DNA of 41,855 nt from Pseudomonas thivervalensis (GTDB lineage Bacteria; Pseudomonadota; Gammaproteobacteria; Pseudomonadales; Pseudomonadaceae), in the NCBI RefSeq assembly GCF_001269655.1, contig NZ_LHVE01000005.1, positions 1-41,855 on the forward strand, given 5' to 3'. Shown in pieces: positions 17,213-25,858 of the stretch. A program made the position numbers and the translations under genes. How positions within the stretch are numbered: position 1 is the first letter of the stretch; each line of letters starts with the position of its first letter. Under the pieces are notes generated by a model. That model ran no database searches, was not told the DNA's origin, and was given only the letters and a program-made list of their open reading frames with translations.

Positions 17213-18307
17213 ATGTCCAAAGGCTGGTTCCTGATCCCGCTGTTGTTGCTCAACCTGAGCGTCCACGCCGAAGACTGGCCTGGCGAGCAATGGCCAAGCG
17301 GTCCGACTCCCACCGGGCCGGCCATCGAAGCCTTGGCGCAATACGCCTTCCCACCCCGGGACGATGTGAGTCGCGAGGGCATCCGCACCGACGCGCTGCT
17401 GGTGATCCAGGACGGTCGGCTGGTCTATGAACGCTACGCCGGGCCGACCACGGCGCAGACCCCGCACCTGACCTGGTCCATCAGCAAGAGCCTGCTGGCG
17501 ACGGTGTTCGGCGTGGCTTACGGTGAACAGCGTTTTGCCCTGGATGATCCGACCGCCAAGTACTACCCACCGCTGAGCCGGCATCCGGGCCTGACCTTGG
17601 CCGATCTTTTCCACTGGGCCTCAGGCCTGGACTGGCAGGAAGACTACGAATACGCGCCGTTGAAGTCATCGGTAGTGGCGATGCTCTATACCCGCGGGCG
17701 CCATGACATGGCGGCGTTCACCGCACAGCATGAAGTCTTCAGCCCCCCGGGACAGGCGTTCCGTTATTCCAGCGGTGACAGCAACCTGTTGGCGGCGGCC
17801 CTGAAAAACATCGTCGGCGCGGCGCGTTATCCCGATTACCCCTGGACGGCCCTGTTCGAACCCTTGGGCATCCGCCACGCCACCTGGGAAACCGACGCCA
17901 ATGGCACATTCGTGGGATCGTCCTATGCCTACCTCACGGCGCGGGACCTGGCGCGTGTCGGGTTGTTGATGCAACGGGACGGCCGCTGGGGCGACCGGCA
18001 ATTGATCCCCAAGGATTGGGTCGCGTTCAGTCGCGAGCCTTTCGTGCACTTCCAGGCCGGCCAGGACGAAGCCGTGCCGGGCGGGCACTGGTGGCTCAAC
18101 CGCGCCGCCGATCCAACGATCCACCCCTGGCCCGATGCGCCGCCGGACACCTTCGCCGCGCTGGGCCATTGGGGCCAGGCGCTGTACATCATCCCCAGTG
18201 CCAAACTGGTGATCGTGCGCTACGGCGACGACCGCGACGGCAGTTATCGCCATAACGAACTGCTCAAGCGCGCCATGGCGGCGTTCGCCGGGACGGTGCA
18301 GCCATGA
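17213..18307 (+). CDS. Serine hydrolase of the class C beta-lactamase/esterase family, exported
   Basis: A 364-residue protein starting at ATG 17213 (MSKGWFLIPLLLLNLSVHAED), which places a clean signal peptide at the N-terminus. The beta-lactamase-fold motifs are present: the nucleophile SxxK as SISKS (about residue 94), the second motif as YSSGDSN (about residue 190), and a GHWGQ third motif region near residue 325. Such proteins are usually periplasmic esterases, peptidases or carboxypeptidase-like enzymes and not antibiotic-resistance lactamases. The stop overlaps the next gene in ATGA, so the two are coupled. Confidence 0.9.
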   Translation: MSKGWFLIPLLLLNLSVHAEDWPGEQWPSGPTPTGPAIEALAQYAFPPRDDVSREGIRTDALLVIQDGRLVYERYAGPTTAQTPHLTWSISKSLLATVFGVAYGEQRFALDDPTAKYYPPLSRHPGLTLADLFHWASGLDWQEDYEYAPLKSSVVAMLYTRGRHDMAAFTAQHEVFSPPGQAFRYSSGDSNLLAAALKNIVGAARYPDYPWTALFEPLGIRHATWETDANGTFVGSSYAYLTARDLARVGLLMQRDGRWGDRQLIPKDWVAFSREPFVHFQAGQDEAVPGGHWWLNRAADPTIHPWPDAPPDTFAALGHWGQALYIIPSAKLVIVRYGDDRDGSYRHNELLKRAMAAFAGTVQP

Positions 18308-18615
18308 AGCGCAACGTCCTGCTGACCCTGCTGTCGGTGCTGCTCATCGCCCTGCTCAGTTGGATGTGGCTGGAGCGAGTGGCGTTGCGGGCCTTTCCCG
18401 ACATCATCAGCGCCTACACCGCCAAGGAGTATTGCTCGTGCCGCTATGTGATGCAGCAACCGGCCGAGTATTGCCGGGGATATGTGAAGCAGTCGGTGCC
18501 TACCAGTGACTTTTTCGATACCCCTGAAGCCAAGCGCGTCACCGTCAGCGGGTTGGGGCGCAGCAACAGTGCGCAATGGCTGGGCGAGCGGCAGGGGTGT
18601 CGGTTGGAACCCTGA
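18304..18615 (+). CDS. Small membrane-anchored hypothetical protein
   Basis: 103 residues with one N-terminal hydrophobic helix (LLTLLSVLLIALLSWMWL, residues about 6-23) that could be an anchor or uncleaved signal. Five cysteines follow in the exported part (KEYCSCRYVMQQ, EYCRGYV, QGCRLEP), suggesting disulfides or metal binding in the periplasm. The ATG overlaps the stop of the serine hydrolase (ATGA), so it is its partner gene. Family not recognised. Confidence 0.78.
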   Translation: MKRNVLLTLLSVLLIALLSWMWLERVALRAFPDIISAYTAKEYCSCRYVMQQPAEYCRGYVKQSVPTSDFFDTPEAKRVTVSGLGRSNSAQWLGERQGCRLEP

Positions 18616-18638
18616 CCGCTGATGTGGAGGCTGCTTTT

Positions 18639-18794
18639 GTGGCGAGGGAGCTTGCTCCCGCTGGGCCGTAGGAGCTGTGTAGGAGCTGACGAGTGCAGCG
18701 AGGCTGCGATCCTTCCAAGGACACTTGACTCTCAAGCGAAAGATCAAAAGATCGCAGGCTTCGCCAGCTCCTAGAGAGCCCAGCGGGAGCAAGG
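18639..18794. repeat. Nested repeats: palindromic element inside a class B REP pair
   Basis: Outer pair: GTGGCGAGGGAGCTTGCTCC (about 18641) and GCCCAGCGGGAGCAAGG (about 18778). Inside, 18680-18773 forms a second palindrome: TAGGAGCTG with CAGCTCCTA, and GGCTGCGATC with GATCGCAGGC. Confidence 0.8.
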
Positions 18795-18891
18795 GTTATG
18801 TGCGCAACAGGGATGTTGTGAAACAGACAGTTTGCAAGCGCCCTCGGCCCGGTTAAGGTTCGCCACAGGTTTATCTGCCCTTCGAGTGTGT

Positions 18892-19482
18892 ATGTTCAAG
18901 CGGTTTTTCCCACGCGTGGTCGCGAGCTTGCTGCTGGCCTGCGCAGCGCTGCCGGCCCAGGCCGACTGGTACCTGGACGGCGAGTCGTCGCGGTTGTCGT
19001 TTATCAGCAGCAAAAACGGCAACGTCTCCGAGGTCCAGCGTTTCCTGGTGCTGCACGGCCAAGTCCAGCCCGATGGCTTGGCGCGCCTGGAAGTGGAACT
19101 GGAATCGATCAACAGCGGCATCCCGCTGCGGGACGAGCGCATGCGCGCCGAGCTGTTCGAGGTCAAGCAATTCGCCGAAGCCACCGTCACCGCCAAGATT
19201 GACCTGGCGCCGATCCAGGACCTGGCCAACGGCGCGCAGTTGGAATTGCGCTTGCCGCTGACGGTGAACCTGCACGGCAAACAGCATGAGTACCCCGTCG
19301 AACTGCTGGCGACGCGCCTGGATGAACGCCGGTTCCAAGTGGTGACCCTGGAGCCGGTGGTGCTCAACGCGGCGGATTTCGAGCTGGCGCCGGGTTTGGA
19401 AAAGCTGCGCAACCTGGCCAGGTTGTCGGCCATCAGCCTGTCGGTGCCGGTGAATGCGGTGCTGATCTTCACGGCGCGCTGA
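18892..19482 (+). CDS. YceI-like periplasmic protein
   Basis: 196 residues starting at ATG 18892. A signal peptide (MFKRFFPRVVASLLLACAAL, cleaved after AQA) is followed by the YceI lipocalin-like barrel: DWYLDGESSRLSFISSKNG at the mature start, then ARLEVELESINSGIPLRDER and LFEVKQFAEATVTAKIDL, which are signature blocks. YceI proteins bind isoprenoid or other hydrophobic ligands in the periplasm. The stop is one base before the GTG of the cardiolipin synthase gene, so they are probably co-transcribed, which fits an envelope lipid role. Confidence 0.9.
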   Translation: MFKRFFPRVVASLLLACAALPAQADWYLDGESSRLSFISSKNGNVSEVQRFLVLHGQVQPDGLARLEVELESINSGIPLRDERMRAELFEVKQFAEATVTAKIDLAPIQDLANGAQLELRLPLTVNLHGKQHEYPVELLATRLDERRFQVVTLEPVVLNAADFELAPGLEKLRNLARLSAISLSVPVNAVLIFTAR

Positions 19483-19483
19483 C

Positions 19484-20641
19484 GTGAGCGGCCCGGTCTT
19501 TCCCTGGCGTGAAGGCAATCGCTTCGAGCTGTTGGTCGACGGCCCGGAGTTCTTTCCGCGCATGCTGGTGGAAATCGCCCGTGCCCAGGAGCAGGTCGAG
19601 CTGGAGCTGTACCTGGTGGAAGCGGGGACTTGCGCCGAGGCGATGGTCCAGGCGCTGGTCCAGGCCGCCGAGCGAGGCGTTCGTGTGCGCTGCTTGTTCG
19701 ATGACTACGGCAGCCTGGCGTTTACCCTGGCCCTGCGCAAGCGCCTGACCGAGGCCGGGGTAGAGTTGCGTTTCTACAATCGCCTGAGCTGGCGCCGCTG
19801 GGTGCGCAACCTCTATCGGGACCACCGCAAGCTGCTGTTGGTGGACCAACGCCTGGCCGTGGTCGGTGGCACCGGGGTGACCGATGAATTCTGGAACCCC
19901 CTCGACGACCGCAGTGAATGGCACGAAGTGATGGTGGAAATCGTCGGCCCGCTGGTGCTCGACTGGCAACTGCTGTTCGACCGCCAGTGGCTTGCCAACC
20001 GCCATCGGCGCGCCTGGAAGCCAGCGTCCAACTTCGGCTTGCCGCGCTTGCCTCGCGTCCCGCCGGTGGGTGAGGGCATGGGCCGGGTGGCGTATGCCGA
20101 CGCCCGACAGCATCGCGACATTTTGCAATCGTTGTCCCGGGCATTGAACAGTGGCCAGAAACGCATCTGGATGGCGACGCCGTATTTCCTGCCGACCTGG
20201 AACGTGCGCCGTTCCTTGCGCAAGGCCGCCGCCCGCGGCATCGACGTGCGCCTGCTGCTGACCGGCCCACGCACCGACCATCCGTCCGTGCGCTACGCCG
20301 GGCACCGTTATTACCCGCGATTGCTCAGGGCCGGCGTGCAGATCTACGAGTACCAGCCGTGTTTCCTGCACCTGAAAATGGTGTTGGTGGATGATTGGGT
20401 CAGCATCGGTTCATGCAATTTCGATCACTGGAACCTGCGCTTCAACCTGGAAGCCAACCTCGAAGCCCTGGATTCCAGGCTCAGCAGCGCCGTGGCCGCC
20501 AGTTTCGAGCGGGATTTCGCCCAGAGCCTGCAAGTCAGCCTCGACGCCTGGCAGCGCCGGCCGCTGTGGAAGCGGTTCAAGCAGCGGGTGTGGGGATTGG
20601 TGGATCGGGTGGTGGTGAACTTGCTGGATCGGCGGGGCTAA
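19484..20641 (+). CDS. clsB: Cardiolipin synthase, ClsB-type phospholipase D family
   Basis: A 385-residue enzyme with two HKD motifs: DHRKLLLVDQRLAVVGG (about residue 112) and HLKMVLVDDWVSIGSCNFD (about residue 295). It makes cardiolipin by phosphatidyl transfer. No N-terminal membrane helices are present, which matches ClsB and not ClsA. It starts with GTG at 19484 directly after the YceI-like gene; MSGPVFPWREGNRFELLVDG is the normal ClsB N-terminus. It ends before a class A REP pair that separates it from convergent bglX. Confidence 0.9.
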   Translation: MSGPVFPWREGNRFELLVDGPEFFPRMLVEIARAQEQVELELYLVEAGTCAEAMVQALVQAAERGVRVRCLFDDYGSLAFTLALRKRLTEAGVELRFYNRLSWRRWVRNLYRDHRKLLLVDQRLAVVGGTGVTDEFWNPLDDRSEWHEVMVEIVGPLVLDWQLLFDRQWLANRHRRAWKPASNFGLPRLPRVPPVGEGMGRVAYADARQHRDILQSLSRALNSGQKRIWMATPYFLPTWNVRRSLRKAAARGIDVRLLLTGPRTDHPSVRYAGHRYYPRLLRAGVQIYEYQPCFLHLKMVLVDDWVSIGSCNFDHWNLRFNLEANLEALDSRLSSAVAASFERDFAQSLQVSLDAWQRRPLWKRFKQRVWGLVDRVVVNLLDRRG

Positions 20642-20659
20642 ATCCCTACCGAAAACCAC

Positions 20660-20748
20660 TGTAGGAGCGAGCCTGCTCGCGAAGGCGGCCTCACAGTCGA
20701 TGATGCAGTGACTGATAGGCCCTCATCGCGAGCAGGCTCGCTCCCACA
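20660..20748. repeat. Class A REP pair (REPIN)
   Basis: GTAGGAGCGAGCCTGCTCGC and its inverted partner, between the convergent clsB and bglX genes. Both arms carry CCTG in place of CTTG, a compensated change that keeps the hairpin. Confidence 0.9.
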
Positions 20749-20770
20749 AGGTTATTGCAGTGTTGCTGGA

Positions 20771-23062
20771 TCAGAGCAACTCAAAACTCTGCTGCTTCAC
20801 CTCTTGGGAATCCAGGCCGATCTGCACGTTGAATTTGCCCGGTTCCGCGGCGTACTTGAGCTGGGCATTGAAGAACTTCAGGTCGTCTTCGGTGATGGTG
20901 AAGTGGATGACTTTCTTCTCGCCGGCCTTGAGCATCACCTTGCGGAAGTTCTTCAGCTCTTTCACCGGGCGGATGATCGAGCCGGTCACGTCCTGGATGT
21001 ACAACTGCACCACGGTTTCGCCGTCACGCTTGCCGGTGTTTTCCAGCGTCACGCTGGCATCGAGCTTGCCGGTCTTGTTCAGCGTGGTCGACGACAGGGC
21101 CATGTCCGACAGGCTGAACTCGGTGTAGCTCAGGCCGTAGCCGAATGGGTAGAGCGGGCCGGTGGTGTCGTCGAAGTACTGCGAGGTGTAGTTGCCTGGC
21201 TTGCCCGGCGTGAACGGCCGGCCGATGCTCAGGTGGTTGTAGTAAGTCGGAATCTGCCCCACCGAGCGTGGGAAGGTGATCGGCAGTTTGCCCGATGGGT
21301 TGTAGTCGCCGAACAGCACATCGGCGATGGCGTTGCCGCCTTCGGTGCCGCTGAACCAGGTTTCCAGGATCGCATCGGCCTGCTGCTTTTCTTCCAGCAA
21401 CGACAGCGGACGGCCATTCATCAACACCAGCACCAGCGGCTTGCCGGTGGCCTTCAGGGCCCTGATCAGTTCGCGTTGGCTGGCCGGGATGTTCAGTTCG
21501 GTACGGCTCGACGATTCATGGGACATGCCACGGGACTCGCCCACGGCGGCCACCACCACATCGGCATCCTTGGCGGCTTTCACCGCTTCGTCGATCAACA
21601 CCTGGGCCGGGCGTGGGTCATCCACCACTTCCGGGGCGTCGAAGTTGAGGAAGTTCAGGTAGTCGAGGACCTTCTTGTCGCCGGTGATATTGGCGCCACG
21701 GGCGTAGATCAGCTTCGACTCGGCGCCCAGGGCGCGGGTCATGCCATCGAACAGGGTGACCGATTGCGCAGGGCGCCCGGCCGCGGCCCAGCTGCCCATC
21801 ATGTCGATTGGTGCCTTGGCTAGGGGACCGACCAAGGCGATTTTCGCGGTTTTCTTAAGGGGCAGGGTCTGGTTGCGGTTTTCCAGCAGGACCAGGCTGC
21901 GACGCGCCACGTCACGGGCATCGGTGCGGTGCAGGCGGCTTTCGGCGTAAGTATCGGCCGGGTCGTCCTCGGCCTTGCCGATGCGCAGGTACGGATCCTT
22001 GAACAGGCCCATGTCGTATTTCGCCGCGAGCACTTCGCGCACGGCGTTGTCGATGTCGCTCTGCTCGATCTCACCGGCCTTGAGCAGCCCAGGCAGTTCC
22101 TTGCCGTAGAGCGAGTCGTTCATGCTCATGTCGATGCCGGCCTTGATCGCCAGCTTCGCCGCTTCGCGACCGTCCTTGGCGACGCCGTGCTTGATCAGTT
22201 CGAAGATGGCGCCGTGGTCACTGACCGCCAGGCCCTTGAAGCCCCACTCCTTGCGCAGCAGGTCGCTCATCAGCCAGGTGTTGGCCGTGGCCGGTACGCC
22301 GTTGATGGAGTTCAGCGCGACCATCACCCCGCCGGCTCCGGCGTCGATGGCGGCGCGGTAGGGGGGCAGGTAGTCCTGGTACATTTTCAGCGGACTCATG
22401 TCCACCGTGTTGTAGTCCCGGCCGCCTTCCACCGCGCCGTACAGGGCGAAGTGCTTGACGCTGGCCATGATGCTGTCGGCCGCGTTGGCGCCGCTGCCCT
22501 GGAACGCCTTGACCATCACCCCGGCGATGCGCGACACCAGGTAGGTGTCCTCGCCGAAACCTTCGGACGTCCGGCCCCAACGTGGGTCGCGGGAAATGTC
22601 GACCATGGGGGCGAAAGTGATGTCCAGGCTGTCGGCCGCGGCTTCCTTGGCAGCGATGCGGCCAGAATGGTAGATGGCGTCCATGTCCCAACTCGAGGCC
22701 AGGGCCAGGGGAATCGGGAAAATCGTGCGGTGGCCGTGGATCACGTCATAGGCGAAGAACATCGGGATCTTCAACCGGCTGCGCATGGCCGCGTCCTGCA
22801 TCGGACGGTTCTCATCGCGGGTGATGGAGTTGAACGTGCCGCCGATGTTGCCGGCGGCGATTTCCTTGCGAATCATCTCCCGGGGCATTTCCGGGCCGAT
22901 GCTGATCAGGCGCAATTGGCCGATCTTCTCTTCGAGGGTCATCTGCTTCATCAGGTTACTGATGAACGCATCCTTGTTCTCTATGGGGGCTGGCAGGTTG
23001 TCGGCTAATACGGAGTGACTGGCCAGACTGACAAACAGGCCCAGCAAACACAGCTTCTTCAT
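20771..23062 (-). CDS. bglX: Periplasmic beta-glucosidase, GH3 family (BglX)
   Basis: 763 residues with a signal peptide (MKKLCLLGLFVSLASHSVLA). GH3 N-terminal barrel: MTLEEKIGQLRLISIG, FAYDVIHGHRTIFPIPLALA, DPRWGRTSEGFGEDTYL, SVKHFALYGAVEGGRDYN, and GFKGLAVSDHGAIFEL, where Asp is the nucleophile. The C-terminal alpha/beta sandwich and fibronectin-III-like domain (YPFGYGLSYTEFSLSD...) complete the BglX layout. It hydrolyses beta-glucosides and oligosaccharides in the periplasm. It is a single gene. The region 23063-23313 between it and the divergent lemA gene must hold both promoters. Confidence 0.95.
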   Translation of the reverse strand: MKKLCLLGLFVSLASHSVLADNLPAPIENKDAFISNLMKQMTLEEKIGQLRLISIGPEMPREMIRKEIAAGNIGGTFNSITRDENRPMQDAAMRSRLKIPMFFAYDVIHGHRTIFPIPLALASSWDMDAIYHSGRIAAKEAAADSLDITFAPMVDISRDPRWGRTSEGFGEDTYLVSRIAGVMVKAFQGSGANAADSIMASVKHFALYGAVEGGRDYNTVDMSPLKMYQDYLPPYRAAIDAGAGGVMVALNSINGVPATANTWLMSDLLRKEWGFKGLAVSDHGAIFELIKHGVAKDGREAAKLAIKAGIDMSMNDSLYGKELPGLLKAGEIEQSDIDNAVREVLAAKYDMGLFKDPYLRIGKAEDDPADTYAESRLHRTDARDVARRSLVLLENRNQTLPLKKTAKIALVGPLAKAPIDMMGSWAAAGRPAQSVTLFDGMTRALGAESKLIYARGANITGDKKVLDYLNFLNFDAPEVVDDPRPAQVLIDEAVKAAKDADVVVAAVGESRGMSHESSSRTELNIPASQRELIRALKATGKPLVLVLMNGRPLSLLEEKQQADAILETWFSGTEGGNAIADVLFGDYNPSGKLPITFPRSVGQIPTYYNHLSIGRPFTPGKPGNYTSQYFDDTTGPLYPFGYGLSYTEFSLSDMALSSTTLNKTGKLDASVTLENTGKRDGETVVQLYIQDVTGSIIRPVKELKNFRKVMLKAGEKKVIHFTITEDDLKFFNAQLKYAAEPGKFNVQIGLDSQEVKQQSFELL

Positions 23063-23313
23063 GAATAATTTTCTCGCAAGCCTAAAGGGCGGTGATCAGG
23101 ACACGCCGGTCAGCCAAAATGTGAGGAGCGGCTATTGTTGTTCAGTTACATGCAGCAGACTTTCGAACCCATTGGGCTGAACTTAGTTTCGCACTGCGCA
23201 TCTTTTAGCCCATCAGCCCGTTTCAATCCAGCGCGGCGGCAGATTATGCCCCAGACGCCGTTGAGATAGGTGGCCGGGTTTTTCCAAAGTCTTGCCAGGG
23301 AGCGCTTCATCCA

Positions 23314-23922
23314 ATGAATCCACGACTGAACGACCTTCGCCACCTGCCGATACTGGCTTTGCTGTTGCTCAGCACGCTGTTGGCCGGCTGCGGCATCAAC
23401 AACATCCCGACCCTGGACGAACAAGCCAAGGCCGCCTGGGGTCAGGTACAGAACCAGTACCAGCGCCGCGCCGACCTGATCCCCAACCTGGTGGAAACCG
23501 TCAAGGGCTACGCCCAGCACGAGCAGGACACCTTGACCGCAGTGATCGAGGCGCGGGCCAAGGCCACGTCGATCCAGGTGGACGCCAGCACCTTGGACAA
23601 CCCGGACAAACTCAAGCAATTCCAGCAGGCCCAGGACCAGCTGAGCGGCGCATTGAGCCGGCTGATGGTGGTGGTCGAGCGTTATCCGGACCTCAAGGCC
23701 AACCAGAATTTCCTGGCGCTGCAATCCCAGCTCGAAGGCACCGAGAACCGCATCGCCGTCGCCCGCCGCGACTTCATCCTGGCGGTGCAGAAGTACAACA
23801 CCGAGATCCGCACGTTCCCGGGGCGCCTATGGCACAGCGTGATGTACAGCGACCTGCCGATCCGCGAAACCTTCGAGGCCACCAGCCCCAATGCCGAAAA
23901 AGCCCCTGAAGTGAAGTTCTGA
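23314..23922 (+). CDS. lemA: LemA family lipoprotein
   Basis: 202 residues with a lipoprotein signal (ILALLLLSTLLAGCGINNIP). The LemA helical bundle follows: NNIPTLDEQAKAAWGQVQNQ, YQRRADLIPNLVETVKGYA, and RYPDLKANQNFLALQSQLEG, then GTENRIAVARRDFILAVQKYN, all family hallmarks. It is an envelope protein of unclear role, typically encoded with TPM-domain proteins, as here. A repeat-containing gap of about 135 bp separates it from the next gene, but the three genes are co-directional. The name is a family name and does not refer to the unrelated LemA sensor kinase of P. syringae. Confidence 0.93.
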   Translation: MNPRLNDLRHLPILALLLLSTLLAGCGINNIPTLDEQAKAAWGQVQNQYQRRADLIPNLVETVKGYAQHEQDTLTAVIEARAKATSIQVDASTLDNPDKLKQFQQAQDQLSGALSRLMVVVERYPDLKANQNFLALQSQLEGTENRIAVARRDFILAVQKYNTEIRTFPGRLWHSVMYSDLPIRETFEATSPNAEKAPEVKF

Positions 23923-23931
23923 AAAAACGGT

Positions 23932-24048
23932 GGGAGCGAGCCAGTGGAAGCAAAGCTTGCTCGCGATGAACGATAACGCGGTCATTGGAAAGACCGAGGT
24001 GCCTTCATCGCGAGCAAGCTCAGCTCCCACACCCGCTCGCTCCCACAC
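23932..24048. repeat. Class A REP pair, interrupted and partly duplicated
   Basis: The left REP is split by a 15-bp insertion (23942-23956) between GTGGGAGCGAGC and TTGCTCGCG. The right REP carries an extra A and a duplicated GCTCCCACAC (24023-24032 and 24039-24048). Confidence 0.85.
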
Positions 24049-24058
24049 AGGAGTTCCG

Positions 24059-24802
24059 ATGCGCGTGTTGAAAGTTGGCCTGGTGCTGTTGCTCTGGGTG
24101 TTGGCATTCACGGCCCAGGCCGAATTGAAGTTTCCGGCGCTGACCGGACGGGTGGTGGACGCCGCCCAGATGCTCGAACCCTCGGTGCGCACGCAACTGG
24201 ATGCGCAGCTCAAGGCACATGAACAGGCGACCGGCGAACAGGTGGTCGTCGTGACCCTGGCGGACCTGCAGGGCAGCAGCATCGAAGATTTCGGCTATCA
24301 ACTGGGGCGCCATTGGGGCATTGGGCAGAAGGATAAAAACAACGGCGCGCTGCTGATCGTCGCCCGGGATGACCGTAAACTGCGCATCGAAGTGGGCTAT
24401 GGCCTGGAGGATCGCCTGACCGATGCCCAGAGCTCGGTGATCATCAACCAGGTGATCACGCCGGCCTTCAAGACCGGCAACTTCAACAAAGGCATCAGCG
24501 ACGGCGTCGCGGCGATGTTGGTGGTGCTGGGCGGCAGTCCGTTGGATGAACCAGCGCCTGCTTACAATACGGATGGGCAACAGGGTGATTTCGTCGAGCG
24601 CCACCCGGGGCTGTTCATCTTCCTGGTGATACTGTTTATCTTGACGATAGTGGTCTGCCAGACGCTTGGTATCCTGCCGGCCGGACGCGGTGGCTCCAGC
24701 GGTTCGGGCGGTGGCGGTGGCTTCGGCGGCGGAGGCGGTGGGGGCGGCTTCAGCGGTGGCGGTGGCAGTTTCGGGGGCGGCGGTTCGTCGGGCGGCTGGT
24801 GA
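24059..24802 (+). CDS. TPM-domain protein, YgcG-type, with glycine-rich tail
   Basis: 247 residues, ATG 24059 with CAGGAG upstream. A signal peptide (LLLWVLAFTAQA) is followed by a TPM domain: GRVVDAAQMLEPSVRTQLD, TGEQVVVVTLADLQGSSIED, GRHWGIGQKDKNNGALLIVA, and RIEVGYGLEDRLTDAQS. One membrane helix (LFIFLVILFILTIVVCQ, about residues 187-204) precedes a low-complexity glycine and serine tail ending GGW. The layout (exported domain, helix, Gly-rich tail) is standard for YgcG-like partners of LemA. Confidence 0.92.
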   Translation: MRVLKVGLVLLLWVLAFTAQAELKFPALTGRVVDAAQMLEPSVRTQLDAQLKAHEQATGEQVVVVTLADLQGSSIEDFGYQLGRHWGIGQKDKNNGALLIVARDDRKLRIEVGYGLEDRLTDAQSSVIINQVITPAFKTGNFNKGISDGVAAMLVVLGGSPLDEPAPAYNTDGQQGDFVERHPGLFIFLVILFILTIVVCQTLGILPAGRGGSSGSGGGGGFGGGGGGGGFSGGGGSFGGGGSSGGW

Positions 24803-24827
24803 TAATAATGAGCAGGCATTTTCAACC

Positions 24828-25445
24828 ATGGCATTACTGACTGAACACGAACAACGCAAGGTCGCCGAGGCCATCGCCCGGGTCGAGCGCCATACCGACG
24901 CCGAACTGGTCACGGTACTGGCCGCCCGCGCCGACGACTACGCTTACATCCCGCTGCTGTGGGCGAGCCTGCTGGCCCTGGTGGTGCCCGGCGTGGTCCA
25001 TTACCTCAGCGGCTGGTTGGCCCTGCATAGCCTGTTGCTGGTGCAGTGGGTCAGTTTCATCGTGTTGTGCCTGGTGTTCCGCATTCCCAAAATCACCACG
25101 CACCTGATTCCCCGTTCCGTGCGCCACTGGCGGGCCTCGAATCTGGCGCGCCGGCAATTTCTTGAACAGAACCTGCACCACACCGTGGGCAGCACGGGCG
25201 TGCTGATCTTTGTCTGCGAGGCCGAGCGGTATGTGGAAATCCTCGTCGATGAAGGCATCTCCAAGCACCTGGACAACAAATGCTGGGACGCCATCGTCGC
25301 GGCGTTTACCCAGCAGGTTCGCCAGGGGCAGACTTTGCAGGGTTTCGTGACTTGTATCGAAGCCTGCGGCGAATTGCTCAAGGAGCACGTGCCGCTGACC
25401 CACGAACGCAATGAGCTGCCGAATCGGTTGGTGGTTTTAAGCTGA
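24828..25445 (+). CDS. TPM-domain membrane protein, second type
   Basis: 205 residues, starting at ATG 24828 (MALLTEHEQRKVAEAIARVE). Longer in-frame upstream sequence overlaps the preceding gene in another frame and is rejected. The TPM domain begins at once (RHTDAELVTVLAARADDYAY), with two membrane helices inserted (about 45-65 and 73-90). The second half of the domain follows: SRGVLIF-like VGSTGVLIFVCEAERYVEIL and ISKHLDNKCWDAIVAAF. It is 25 bp after the YgcG-like gene. This is the usual third member of the LemA-TPM-TPM set. Confidence 0.9.
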   Translation: MALLTEHEQRKVAEAIARVERHTDAELVTVLAARADDYAYIPLLWASLLALVVPGVVHYLSGWLALHSLLLVQWVSFIVLCLVFRIPKITTHLIPRSVRHWRASNLARRQFLEQNLHHTVGSTGVLIFVCEAERYVEILVDEGISKHLDNKCWDAIVAAFTQQVRQGQTLQGFVTCIEACGELLKEHVPLTHERNELPNRLVVLS

Positions 25446-25480
25446 TCTCTGCGGGCCATTATGGCGAGATGGCGCGAGCG

Positions 25481-25608
25481 CTTTTGTGGCGAGGGAGCTT
25501 GCTCCCGCTGGACCGCGAAGCGGTCCCCATCGGTTCCAAGGTCGGACACCGGGCTCGCAAATCGACGACTGCTTCGCAGCCGAGCGGGAGCAAGCTCCCT
25601 CGCCACAA
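25481..25608. repeat. Long class B REP pair, copy 1
   Basis: CTTTTGTGGCGAGGGAGC to GCTCCCTCGCCACAAAAG, with GGACCGCGAAGCGGTCC as an inner stem. It is nearly the same over about 127 bp as 28354-28481. Confidence 0.9.
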
Positions 25609-25726
25609 AAGCCCAGTGAGCCAAAAGCCCAGTGAGCCAAAAGTCCAGTGAGCCACAAAAGTCCAGTGAGCCACAAAAGTCCAGTGAGCCAAAAGTCCAG
25701 TGAGCCACAAAAAGTCCAGTGAGCCG
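25603..25726. repeat. Minisatellite, units of 16-19 bp
   Basis: Seven copies of a unit ending CCAGTGAGCC (mostly AAAAGTCCAGTGAGCCAC), starting at the edge of the REP pair. Unit length varies through a CA and an A insertion. The rest of 25446-25858 holds the REP pair and the promoter region of the next gene, and no gene of its own. Confidence 0.92.
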
Positions 25727-25858
25727 CAAAAGCCGGGTCCCTCGTAAAAAGTGACTACCTGGATTTCCTACCACTGGGGAAATTCCCCGTGCCCTCGCTG
25801 CCCATCCCCCCTAAAATACCCGTCATTCCCGATCCGCCCGCCCCGAGGCCGCTTGTCC

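Noticed and set aside
17213..18307. Antibiotic-resistance beta-lactamase
   Set aside because: The SxxK fold is shared by many esterases and peptidases; the second and third motifs differ from true class C beta-lactamases, so only a general serine hydrolase call is justified.
25603..25726. Possible CRISPR array
   Set aside because: Units of 16-19 bp follow each other directly with no unique spacers of 30 bp or more, and no cas genes are nearby.
25001..25774. Minus-strand frame with repeated LTGLL/AHWTF units
   Set aside because: The repeats are the translation of the minisatellite, and the rest is antisense to the TPM gene.
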